NCBI RefSeq assembly: GCF_009002475.1
Contig: NZ_AP019860.1
Span: forward strand, 9,439,001 to 9,503,000
Length of the DNA stretch: 64,000 nucleotides
Reading direction: 5' to 3'
Source: Candidatus Uabimicrobium amorphum
Lineage (GTDB): Bacteria > Planctomycetota > Uabimicrobiia > Uabimicrobiales > Uabimicrobiaceae
Both the position numbers and the translations under genes were made by a program. The stretch's first letter is position 1, and the number at the start of each line of letters is the position of its first letter. Positions 18,750 through 28,800 of this stretch are shown piece after piece. The notes beneath the pieces are model-generated. The model saw nothing but the letters and a program-made list of their open reading frames with translations. It was not told the origin of the DNA and searched no databases.

Positions 18750-20111
18750 ATGATGAGTACGCGACCACAAAAATATGAAAAGTTATTTGCCATACTTCGA
18801 GAAAATAGTCGTAAAGATAAAACGTATCGTGTTGTTAGCGATCACGAGTTAGAGATCAAAGTACCTCTGAGTAAGTCATTTATTTTTATTGGTGTATTTT
18901 GTTTATCTGCTAGCGTGCTGGCCATATCAAATTTGCTAGCGTTTCGCGCAGTTGTTGCATCTACGATATGGATGTTTCTTTTTCTATTTGCCCATTTGAT
19001 GGCGATTCGCGAAAGTGGTATTTACGATTACATTTTGATATATATCAAAGGTTTGACAACAACGCGGGTATTGAAAATAGATGATGACGGAGTTTCGATT
19101 CAATTTGGTTACAAATTATGGCGATATTATATCGTTGATTTTCAAGCGAAGTTGAATGAAGTAGGTAGAGTTTCGTGGTACATGGGACAGGCAAGTAGTC
19201 GTGTGTGTGAAGATGTGAATGATTGGTTTTTGGGGATACATACGAAGAAAGAAGAGCGTAGCCATTCGTTTTTTATAAACGATAACAATTTGTCGCGTAA
19301 AGAATGTAAAAAACTTGGTTCTGCCATTATTATTTTTCTTTTGTATCACGGGGTAGATCTTACACAAACGGATGAAAATTGTTGGCAGCATAATGCCGAT
19401 GCGGTTTTTGTGGAGGAAGACGATTCGGGAAAGGAAGAACCTAAAGAATATGCGAATGACCCAAATGTGGAAGAAATGGTTTTCTCGAAAGAAGGTTCAC
19501 TGCTTATTTTTTCAGGGATCGTTATCATTTTTTTGTTTTACGTATCTCAATTTACTACGGCATTTTTGCCACTGCTATACTTGGCATTATTTAGTTTTTC
19601 CGTGCTGTGTTGCGGCTGTTGTGCTCCTATTTTTGCCACATTATTGATTGTTTTTGAGGCATCAATTTGGGTGTCATTTACCGTGCTTTTTATTGTACCT
19701 ATCGTCGTAAAATTAATGACCGCGCGATATAAAGCACGAAGTTTTTATGAAGTGTTCGTTGATATGTTGACGCGAAAAGTGGTGGTAGTGATCAATAAAA
19801 ATGACATAGCGCTTTTTTACAAGTGGGGCAAGTATCGTTATGGTTATTTTAAAGCAGCGGTTACCGATGTTGTTGCGGTAAATGAAATAAGATTTAGGGA
19901 TAAATTTTGCTTGTGTATTTTAGACGGGAACGCAAAGGAGAGAAAGTTTTGCTTTTGTGTTAAAGAAGTTGACGACATCGAGCGATTTGTCAATTGGCTA
20001 TTGGATCACAAATCTGTAATTGTGAGAAAAAATACTCACTGGCATCGTTGGCAGGCACCACACCGTGACGATGATGTTGTGTTGTATTATGAACTGGTAA
20101 ATGCTTGTTAG
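18750..20111 (+). CDS. Integral membrane protein of unknown function
   Basis: About 453 residues from ATG 18750, which has GGAG 5 bases upstream; an in-frame GTG at 18729 lies before that site. There are two hydrophobic pairs: residues about 45-95 (FIFIGVFCLSASVLAISNLL; STIWMFLFLFAHLMAI) and about 255-325 (LLIFSGIVIIFLFYVSQF, LLYLALFSFSVLCCGCCAPI and further), each followed by a soluble domain of about 120-150 residues. The two halves look alike (both soluble parts contain a kLWRYYIVDF or KYRYGYFKAAV segment), which suggests an internal duplication with PH-like domains. No family recognised. Confidence 0.65.
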   Translation: MMSTRPQKYEKLFAILRENSRKDKTYRVVSDHELEIKVPLSKSFIFIGVFCLSASVLAISNLLAFRAVVASTIWMFLFLFAHLMAIRESGIYDYILIYIKGLTTTRVLKIDDDGVSIQFGYKLWRYYIVDFQAKLNEVGRVSWYMGQASSRVCEDVNDWFLGIHTKKEERSHSFFINDNNLSRKECKKLGSAIIIFLLYHGVDLTQTDENCWQHNADAVFVEEDDSGKEEPKEYANDPNVEEMVFSKEGSLLIFSGIVIIFLFYVSQFTTAFLPLLYLALFSFSVLCCGCCAPIFATLLIVFEASIWVSFTVLFIVPIVVKLMTARYKARSFYEVFVDMLTRKVVVVINKNDIALFYKWGKYRYGYFKAAVTDVVAVNEIRFRDKFCLCILDGNAKERKFCFCVKEVDDIERFVNWLLDHKSVIVRKNTHWHRWQAPHRDDDVVLYYELVNAC

Positions 20112-20156
20112 GATAGCCCGATACCGTTCCGAAATTGTACTTTTTTTGTTGGTTTT

Positions 20157-20186
20157 CGGGAACGGGAACGGGATCGGGAACGGGAT
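20157..20186. repeat. Hexamer array CGGGAA/CGGGAT
   Basis: Five units in a row: CGGGAA, CGGGAA, CGGGAT, CGGGAA, CGGGAT, then CGAG. It lies between two convergent genes and abuts the stop codon of the leftward FMO gene at 20191. Confidence 0.8.
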
Positions 20187-20190
20187 CGAG

Positions 20191-21483
20191 TTATTGTAGT
20201 TGCGCAATATGTTTATTAATACCTTTTAAATAGGTATCTTTGTGTACATAATACGCCATGCGCTCTAGTTCCATGTAATTGTAACCACCACGCATATCGG
20301 TAAGTCCGTTTTCTTTTTTCTTCTGTATTTTTTTCACACAACTCTTTTGCTCTTCTATGGCTTTGATAAAACAAGCAACGAGTTCCGCTTGTTTGTTTCT
20401 TCCTTCCCAACCAATACCTGTGGCTTCTATCATACCCAAAACAAATAAATTGTCGTATTTAGGATGAAATACATTTAGATACAAATTGGGAGTATGTCCT
20501 TGCCAATTTAAGTGCTCTTTATCGATAAATGGATAGTTGAGTTTGTAACCTGTGGCAAAAAGAACAATGTCGTAGTCTTGTTGTGTTCCGTCTTTGAAGT
20601 GCACGGTGTTGCCAGCAAATTTTTCGATATCTCCTTTGACACTCAAATCACCATGACCTAAATGGTAAAGTACCATAGAGTTGACGATAGGGTGGACTTC
20701 ATACAACTTGTGGTCGGGTTTGGGAAAACCAAATTTTTCGGGATCTCCTGTAAAAAACTTGAGTAGCACTCCGTCGAGCTTTTGTTTGAAAAGACGCGGT
20801 AGTTTTATTTTTCCACCTACGGAATCGGCGGGTTTTCCGAATACATATTTGGGAACAAAGTGATATCCGCGTCTGACACTCATGTCTACTTTGGTGGCGT
20901 GGTGGACTGCGTCAACGGCAACATCACATCCGGTATTACCGGCTCCAACAATGAGAACGCGTTTACCATGGAATACGCTGGGATCTTTGAATTCAGAAGA
21001 GTGCATGATGCGTCCAGAAAATTCACCTTGGTACTTTGGCATATTTGGTTTGGAGAAAATTCCATTTGCTAGAATAACACCTTTATAAACCGATGTTTGT
21101 TCGGGTTGATCTTGTTGTTGATAAGTGACAGACCAACCGTCTTCAACAGGTTCTAACTTGGTGACTTTTGTTTGGAATTTGTAATGATCATAGAGAGAAA
21201 AATGCTTAGCAAAATCGCGAAAATATTGCTTCATTTCCGAATGATGCGGATAGTCTGCTACGTGTTCTTTCATCGGGTATTCAGCAAACTCCGTCATTTT
21301 TTTCGACGAGATGAGGTGTGCTGATTTGTACATAGTGCTATTGGGGTTATCAATGTCCCATAGCCCACCTACATCGCTGTGTAGTTCAAAACCATCAAAC
21401 GGTATATTTTTCTTTTGTAAATTACGTGCCCCTGACAAACCTGCTGGGCCGGCACCAATAATTGCGTATTTTTCGCGTGTCAT
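20191..21483 (-). CDS. Flavin-containing monooxygenase
   Basis: 430 residues from the ATG read at 21483, behind a strong AAGGAGAG site; the upstream ATG at 21507 lies within the tetR gene. FAD motif GAGPAGLSGARN at residues 10-21, the FMO fingerprint FSGRIMHSSEF, and the NADPH motif VGAGNTGCDVA are all present, with the ATGY motif (LFATGYKLNYPF) near the C-terminus. FMOs use NADPH and O2 to oxygenate soft nucleophiles or carbonyls. It is the second gene of a tetR-FMO pair (11-base gap). Whether it acts on products of the neighbouring lipid operon is unknown. Confidence 0.9.
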   Translation of the reverse strand: MTREKYAIIGAGPAGLSGARNLQKKNIPFDGFELHSDVGGLWDIDNPNSTMYKSAHLISSKKMTEFAEYPMKEHVADYPHHSEMKQYFRDFAKHFSLYDHYKFQTKVTKLEPVEDGWSVTYQQQDQPEQTSVYKGVILANGIFSKPNMPKYQGEFSGRIMHSSEFKDPSVFHGKRVLIVGAGNTGCDVAVDAVHHATKVDMSVRRGYHFVPKYVFGKPADSVGGKIKLPRLFKQKLDGVLLKFFTGDPEKFGFPKPDHKLYEVHPIVNSMVLYHLGHGDLSVKGDIEKFAGNTVHFKDGTQQDYDIVLFATGYKLNYPFIDKEHLNWQGHTPNLYLNVFHPKYDNLFVLGMIEATGIGWEGRNKQAELVACFIKAIEEQKSCVKKIQKKKENGLTDMRGGYNYMELERMAYYVHKDTYLKGINKHIAQLQ

Positions 21484-21494
21484 AGTTCTCTCCT

Positions 21495-22187
21495 TTATTG
21501 TGAACACTTACAAAATGCTCTGGTTATCATATAAACAGCCATTTGCCGCGATGTTGTTTCATCGAATTCGGTGGGGATAATGTCAAAATGACGATGAATC
21601 GCAAAAAAAGTAATGGTATTCACGACAAATCGAACACTGGCATTAATGTCAACTACTTGTGGTATATGACCTTGGGAAATACTTTTTTCGATATAAGAGG
21701 TCAGAAGAGTAAACATTTGTTGCCGGCGTTTTTTAAACCACAATTCTGCCAATTCTGGCCAATCAAGAGCGGAGCTCTCTATAAGTTTTATGCCGATGCG
21801 ATATTTGGCAAGAACATCGTATATTTCACCGATAATTTGTGCAAATTGTTGTCTATGTTCACTTGTACAGTCTTGTTGTAGGGACTGAGTAAGCGTAGGA
21901 AAACGACGTTCTAGCAGTGTAGATTTTTGCAAGAAATTCAATGTGTCTTGCGTGGATGCAAGGGGCCATTTGATCTCTCCAAGGTCGATGTCTTCGATAT
22001 TAACGCGTAGGATTAAATCAAATAACGCCTCTTTACTTTTGAAGTATCGATATATGGATCCTGTCGAAAGTCCAAGGCTCTTTGTGACATCTTCCATCTT
22101 GCTGCGTTTATATCCGTTGCGAATAAAAATATTTGTCGCGGTTTCTATAATCTGTACTGCTTTATTGATATCGTGTTTTCGTGGCAT
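21495..22187 (-). CDS. TetR-family transcriptional regulator
   Basis: 230 residues. The N-terminal 55 residues form the classical TetR helix-turn-helix (IIETATNIFIRNGYKRSKME, then GLSTGSIYRYFKSKEALFDL). The remainder is the helical ligand-binding domain with the usual weak conservation. A near-perfect operator palindrome (22207-22225) lies 20 bases before its start, so it is probably self-regulated and controls the downstream FMO gene. It is divergent from the pfa-ole operon and could also act there, but the dyads near pfaA are different. Confidence 0.9.
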   Translation of the reverse strand: MPRKHDINKAVQIIETATNIFIRNGYKRSKMEDVTKSLGLSTGSIYRYFKSKEALFDLILRVNIEDIDLGEIKWPLASTQDTLNFLQKSTLLERRFPTLTQSLQQDCTSEHRQQFAQIIGEIYDVLAKYRIGIKLIESSALDWPELAELWFKKRRQQMFTLLTSYIEKSISQGHIPQVVDINASVRFVVNTITFFAIHRHFDIIPTEFDETTSRQMAVYMITRAFCKCSQ

Positions 22188-22206
22188 ATGAAAATCCTAT
22201 TTTTAG

Positions 22207-22225
22207 TGAGTGACTCATTCACTCA
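22207..22225. promoter_or_regulatory. TetR-type operator
   Basis: TGAGTGA (22207-22213) and TCACTCA (22219-22225) form a perfect 7-bp inverted repeat with a 5-base centre (CTCAT). TGA(G/A)TGA-type half-sites are common TetR operators. It sits where the tetR promoter should be. Confidence 0.65.
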
Positions 22226-22330
22226 TTTTTAATATCATAACAACTAAGAGACGAATGTCAATAGGGAGTAAAAAATTTTTTTTGATTGTGTAATTTTATT
22301 TCCATTCTATTTTTTAAAGCTTGTAGCATT

Positions 22331-22418
22331 ATGACTTGCTGTGTCATATATATAATAGTGGTCTAGAGGTGATGACCGGCTGCGTCATAGTAAAATAAGG
22401 CATGACAAGCTGCGTTAT
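22331..22418. promoter_or_regulatory. Three phased 17-bp dyads upstream of the pfa-ole operon
   Basis: ATGACTTGCTGTGTCAT (22331-22347), ATGACCGGCTGCGTCAT (22372-22388) and ATGACAAGCTGCGTTAT (22402-22418) share the pattern ATGAC-NN-GCTGYGTYAT, each an imperfect palindrome with ATGAC/GTCAT arms. Start-to-start distances are 41 and 30 bp, close to four and three helical turns, so they face the same side of the DNA. A TATAAT box (22351-22356) lies between sites 1 and 2. They are very likely binding sites for one regulator of the operon that starts at 22860. Confidence 0.65.
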
Positions 22419-22465
22419 GTAATAGCTTGCAGAAATTTTTTGCAAATCTTTTCAAAAAAAAAAAG

Positions 22466-22486
22466 TACCTAATTCTCTATTAGGTA
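22466..22486 (-). terminator. AT-rich hairpin flanked by an A11 run (terminator shape on the - strand)
   Basis: TACCTAAT (22466-22473) and ATTAGGTA (22479-22486) pair perfectly around TCTCT. The adjoining A-run at 22454-22464 reads as a T-run on the - strand, giving the form of an intrinsic terminator for leftward transcription. No leftward gene lies just upstream, so it may end an antisense RNA or insulate the operons. Confidence 0.45.
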
Positions 22487-22859
22487 TGGACTTAGTAAAA
22501 AAGTGTAGTATTTTCTACAGGTTATTTGCAAAAGTATTATTGCTTTTCAAAATCAAAAAACTATACTTTTGATTTAAATAAAGTGCGACAAAGTGCATGT
22601 TGTGTTTTTGCCCTATTCGCATTTTGCCACACTTATGCTCTCTATCCTTTATTACGAAAATTACAGACATATCTAACATTTTGCTTGTGGATTTTAAGTG
22701 CAAGCAGTCACACATCTTATGTAGTGTTGTGTTCTACAATTTTGTCTATGAAAAATGATTGTATGCCAAGCTCCCCTACCACTACAACGATACCGTAAAT
22801 TCCGATACATGTTTCAATAAGGGATAACAACCTGGTTATTTTTACATTAAGGAAATATA
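22487..22859. other. Long leader of the pfa-ole operon, no gene seen
   Basis: About 370 bases without a credible gene. Two weak dyads are visible: TGTAG/CTACA at 22504-22519 and ATAAC/GTTAT at 22824-22839. The ribosome site AAGGA at 22849-22853 serves the GTG start of pfaA. Small frames on both strands lack ribosome sites and are rejected. Confidence 0.6.
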
Positions 22860-25800
22860 GTGAAATCTACAGATTATGTACAACCTTTAGCCATTGTGGG
22901 CATGGGTTGTATGTTTCCAAAAGCGGATAATATTGATGCTTATTGGAACAACATAAAAAATCGCGTTGATGCTATTACGGATATTCCAAAGACTCATTGG
23001 TCCATCGATGATTATTTCGATAAAGATCCTAAAAAGCCCGACCATACTTACGCAGCCAAAGGTGGCTTTATCTCTGATGTCGATTTTCCACCGCTGGATT
23101 TTGGTGTTCTTCCCAATTCCGTAGAAGCAACAGATACTTCACAACTCCTGAGCATGCTTGTTGTTGAACAGGCGTTGCAAGATGCGGGTTATGGGAAAAA
23201 TATGAAGGAGTTTGACCGCAATCGCGTTAGTGTTATTCTCGGAGTTACGGGAGCATTAGAATTAGTTGTTCCTTTAGGGGCAAGACTTGGGCACCCTATT
23301 TGGCGCAAGGCGTTAAAAAAATACGGTATTGATAACGATATCGCGGAAGAAATAGTACAAGAAATTGGAGACTCCTATGTCGGCTGGCAAGAAAATTCAT
23401 TTCCGGGATTATTGGGAAATGTTGTCGCGGGTCGTATTGCCAATCATTTTGATTTTGGAGGTTCCAATTGTGTGGTGGACGCTGCGTGCGCTAGTTCATT
23501 GAGTGCCTTACATATGGCAAGTATGGAGCTAACTTCTGGTGCATCAGATATGGTCATCACCGGAGGTATTGATACTTTTAACAGCATATTTATGTATATG
23601 TGTTTTAGTAAAACTTCGGCGCTATCCCCCCAAGGGCATGCCAAACCATTTGATGCAAATGGTGACGGCACTATTTTAAGTGAAGGTTTGGGGATCATGG
23701 TGGTTAAGCGTTTAGAAGATGCGGAGCGCGATGGTGATAAAATATATGCCGTTGTCAAAAGTATTGGTTCGTCAAGCGATGGAAAAGGCCAAGCGATTTA
23801 CGCTCCCAGTGACCGCGGTCAAGCAAAAGCGATTAAACAATCACACAAAATAGCAGGGGTTTCTCCCGATACAATCGAGCTTGTCGAGGCCCATGGAACA
23901 GGCACTAAGGTGGGAGATAGCATAGAAGCGAATGCCCTGATCAAAGTATTTGAAGAAACAAAGAAAAAGGGGACATGGTGCGCGTTGGGATCGGTAAAGT
24001 CCCAAATTGGACATACCAAAGCTGCCGCAGGAGCGGCGGGCGTTATTAAGTCTGCTCTGGCACTTTACAATAAAACCCTACCGCCAACAATGAAAATAAC
24101 AAAACCCATTCCACAACTACAAACGGGTAACTCACCTCTGTATCTCAATACAAAAACGCGTCCGTGGTTACCAAAAAATGAACATCCACGTCGTGCGGGA
24201 GTGAGTTCTTTTGGATTTGGTGGAAGTAATTTTCACTGTATTTTAGAAGAGTACAAAGGGCAACGCGTTTGTTGGGATGGTGAAACGCAAATATTGGCTT
24301 TTTCCGGCAATACACCACAGGATATTATCGCGCAGCTTCAAAATATACCACTCGAAGCTGATTGGCCACAGATGAGAGTATTTGCTGGTCAACAACGCGA
24401 GAAGTTTCGTGTAAAAGATCATTGTCGTTTGACATTCGTCATGAACTCCACAAGTAATATAAGAGCACTTAAGGATGCCGCAACGCAAATGTTTGCCAAG
24501 TATCCACAGAAGACGAATTGGCAAACCCCCACGGGAATTTTTTATGGAAGTGGTGCAGCTGAAAAACTTGGTGCTGTTTTTTGTGGGCAAGGTTCACAGT
24601 ATGTCGGTATGTTCCAAAATTTAGCGGCACAATTTCCGCAAATGGCACAAGCCATCGCCACGATGGATGAAAATTTTCAGGCGTTTTATGAAAATGAAGC
24701 GCAAAAAATAAGCGATTTTATTTATCCATTATCTAAATTTGCTGAAAATGAAATTTTACAGGACGAACAAGAGTTAAAAAATACAAAAATAGCCCAACCC
24801 GCGATAGGTGCGGTCAGTCTCGGTTTACTGAAGATACTGCAATATTTTGGTATTGATCCTGATATTGTTGCGGGACATAGTTATGGTGAATTGGTGGCAC
24901 TTTGTGCAGGGAATGTGCTCAGTGAACAAGACTTTTGCCAACTGTCACTTCTACGTGGCAAGTTGATGGCCGCAAGTAGTGAACAGAGCAGCTCAATGCT
25001 GGCAGTACAATCTAACCTTGACGAAGTAGCACAAACTATCGAGGAAAACAATTTGCAACTTGCGATTGCCAATAAGAATGCACCACAGCAGTTTGTACTT
25101 TCTGGTATCACTTCAGAAATTGAACGCGCAGCAAAAATCTTCAAAGAGAAGAAAATTCGCAACAAAAAACTCGCTGTTTCCAATGCTTTTCACAGTCCGT
25201 TGATGAAAAACGCACAGAAACCGTTCTTAGAAAAATTGAACACAATGCAAATGAACAAAAGTTCATTACCGGTTTTTGCCAACAGCACTGGGCAGGAATA
25301 TCCTGACTCTGAGTCAGAAATGCGCGAAGTATTGGCACAGCAAATCGTAAAGTCGGTCGAGTTCATTGATGAAATCAATGCTATGTACACGCAAGGTGTA
25401 CGCACTTTTCTTGAAGTGGGGCCAGGAGCGAGTCTTACAGGATTGATCAAATCGATTCTTGGTGAACGCGATTACAACGTTTTTTCACTAAATGCGAATA
25501 AAAACAAAGAACTTGAGGGACTTGGTTCGGGGATCGCCCATCTCGCAGCGCTGGGGCATGACGTTGCACTCAGTAAATGGGATGAAAACGCTCATTTACG
25601 ACCGGTGGCCACAAAAAAGAAATCTGGCTTTGCCATACCTATTTGTGGGGCAAATTATGTAAAACCTAAGCCAGAGAGAGCGGTCAAACTACCTAAGAAA
25701 CAAGTGAAACAACAAGCTCCTGCGATACCGAAGCAAGGCGTTGCAAGACCAAAACCGACTGTGCAAAAGGAAAGTCCGGTGCCTTCTGCAAAGACAAGGA

Positions 25801-28800
25801 AAAAAGTTGTGAATAGTCATCGTTCCACAGTGGCGACACCTCTGCAAGAGCGTCGCGTGAATGCTCCTTTACCAGGAGTGGTAGAGCAAATACAACAGAA
25901 TATTGTCGCTTTACAAAAAATACAGCAGCAAAACTCTGAGCTACATCGCATGTATCTCGAGAACCAGGATAAGAGTCGCGCTTCTATTCAGCAGTTAATT
26001 GCACAGCAAAGCAATATGTTTGTGGGCAATGTGATTACGAACTACGATTCGGGAACCGCGAACCACGAGTCGGGAGCCACGAGCCACGAGTCGCGAGCCA
26101 CGAGCCACGAGTCGGGAGCCACGAGCCACGAGTCGCGAGCCACGAGCCATGAGTCGCGCGTTGTACAGTCTAAACCACAAACGAAAATAGCGAGTTCTAC
26201 CGCTGCCAAAACCACGCGTAAAGCACATACTTCCGTACAAAAGCGCAGTTCGCAAGACAAACAAGTGGAAAAGACACTGTTAGAGGTGATCGCAGAAAAG
26301 ACAGGTTACCCGACAGAGATGCTTGAAATGAGTATGGAACTTGACAGTGATTTGGGAATAGATTCGATAAAACGCGTGGAAATATTTTCCGCACTGCAAG
26401 AACAGTTGCCAAATGCGCCAGAAATCCAATCACAGGATTTGGGTAGTTTGAAGACTTTGGGCGATGTGGTGAGCTTTTTATCCGCGGGGAGTGACGAAAA
26501 AGTCGTTGCTGCACCGAAAAGTGCCAACAACGACAAAGTGGAAAAGACACTGTTAGAGGTGATCGCAGAAAAGACAGGTTACCCGACAGAGATGCTTGAA
26601 ATGAGTATGGAACTTGACAGTGATTTGGGAATAGATTCGATAAAACGCGTGGAAATATTTTCCGCACTGCAAGAGCAGTTGCCAAACGCGCCGGAAATCC
26701 AGTCACAAGACTTGGGAAGTCTAAAGACTTTAGGCGACGTGGTGAGCTTTTTGTCAGTAAGTGGCGAACAAGTAGCCGTCGCACCGACAAGTGCCAATAA
26801 CGACAAAGTGGAAAAGACGCTGTTAGAGGTGATCGCAGAAAAGACAGGTTATCCCACAGAGATGCTCGAAATGAGCATGGAACTGGACAGTGATTTGGGG
26901 ATAGACTCGATCAAACGCGTGGAAATATTTTCCGCATTGCAAGAGCAGTTGCCAAACGCGCCGGAAATCCAGTCACAAGACTTGGGAAGTCTAAAGACTT
27001 TAGGCGACGTGGTGAGCTTTTTGTCAGTAAGTGGCGAACAAGTAGCCGTCGCACCGACAAGTGCCAATAACGACAAAGTGGAAAAGACGCTGTTAGAGGT
27101 GATCGCAGAAAAGACAGGTTATCCCACAGAGATGCTCGAAATGAGCATGGAACTGGACAGTGATTTGGGGATAGACTCGATCAAACGCGTGGAAATATTT
27201 TCCGCATTGCAAGAGCAGTTGCCAAACGCGCCGGAAATCCAGTCACAAGACTTGGGAAGTCTCAAAACCCTCGGGGATGTGGTGGGCTTTTTGTCCGTAA
27301 GTGACGAACAAGTCGTTGCCTCAACGACAAGTGTTAACAACGAGGAAGTGGAAAAGACACTGTTAGAGGTGATTGCCGAAAAAACCGGTTACCCTACAGA
27401 TATGCTTGAAATGAGCATGGAACTGGACAGTGATTTGGGAATAGATTCCATCAAACGCGTGGAGATATTTTCCGCATTGCAAGAGCAGTTGCCGCATGCA
27501 CCAGAAATCCAGTCACAAGACTTAGGAAACTTGAAAACTCTGGGAGATGTGGTGGGTTTTTTATCTGTTGATCATGCACCGAGTACCTCTTCAATCCCAG
27601 CAGGTACGAGTAACAAAGAGGTCGAAAAAGTCCTTCTCGAAGTGATCGCCGATAAGACAGGTTATCCTGCGGAGATGCTGGAGATGGGTATGGAACTTGA
27701 CAGTGATTTGGGAATAGACTCCATTAAGCGCGTGGAGATATTTTCTGCACTCCAGGAACAGTTGCCAAATGCACCGGAAATTCAGTCACAGGATTTAGGA
27801 AATTTAAAGAAACTCGGTGATGTCGCCGATTTTTTGTGTTCCGGTAACAATGATGTTTCCACCAGTCCTGTACCACAAACACCAGTTGTTACACATAACA
27901 ACAAAAATCGCATTGAAAGAAGTATTTTAACTCTGACAGCTCTCAATGAACAAAATCGCAAAGAGATTTCACTTGCGAAAGGTGCTAAAATTGTTGTCAC
28001 CAAAGATGACAACAAGCTGGCCGCGTCTATTTGTCAAAAGTTACAGGCACTTGGCTATGAAACCGTAGAGAAGTCACTGGATGAGGATTGCCCCAATGAT
28101 TTGGATGCGCTAGTAATCGTTGCCCCTGTAAAAGGAACCGACGAATTTTTAGCGAAAAGCTTTGCATTTTTACAGAAGGCCCAACAATTGCGAGACAAGT
28201 CTGCGGCAATTTTTACCACGATATCGCGTATCGACGGGGCATTTGGTTTAATTGACGCCGATAAGGGAAACCCTATTTCCGGTGGTCTGGCGGGGCTTTT
28301 GAAAACAGCCTCCCATGAGTGGCCAAATGTTCATTGCAAGGCATTGGATGTCGCACCCGGTACTCCAGATCTTGATTCTACTATCGATAAGATTGTTGAG
28401 GAAATGTTCCGTGAAGGTCCTCTCGAAGTGGGAATCGCAACCAAGAAGTATGCATTGCAACTGCAACAAGCTTCTTTGGCCGAAACACGCAACGAACACA
28501 CCCATCTTCAGCAAGGTGATGTTGTGGTGATTAGTGGTGGTGCGCGTGGAGTGACAGCCGAAGCGGCCGTTTCTCTAGGCGAAAAATTTCGCCCGACAAT
28601 TGTGATGTTGGGTCGTACACAACAACAACCCATACCACAATGGTTTGCTACTCATCTAAGCGAAGGGGAAGTGAAAAAGAAGATTTTGCGTGAGAGCACA
28701 AAGAAATTAACTCCCAAGGAATTACAACAACGATATGCCGCGTTAAAATCACAGATAGAAATTGCTGCAAATATAAAACGTATTGAGAAGACAGGTGCCA

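Noticed and set aside
22526..22798. 90-codon frame in the pfaA leader, and a 66-codon frame opposite
   Set aside because: No ribosome site, odd composition with many Cys/Ser, and they overlap each other on opposite strands.
26197..26790. 197-codon open frame on the - strand inside the ACP array
   Set aside because: It is the mirror of the ACP repeats and shows the same internal period; no ribosome site and no family likeness. The same applies to the other leftward frames at 26306-27340.
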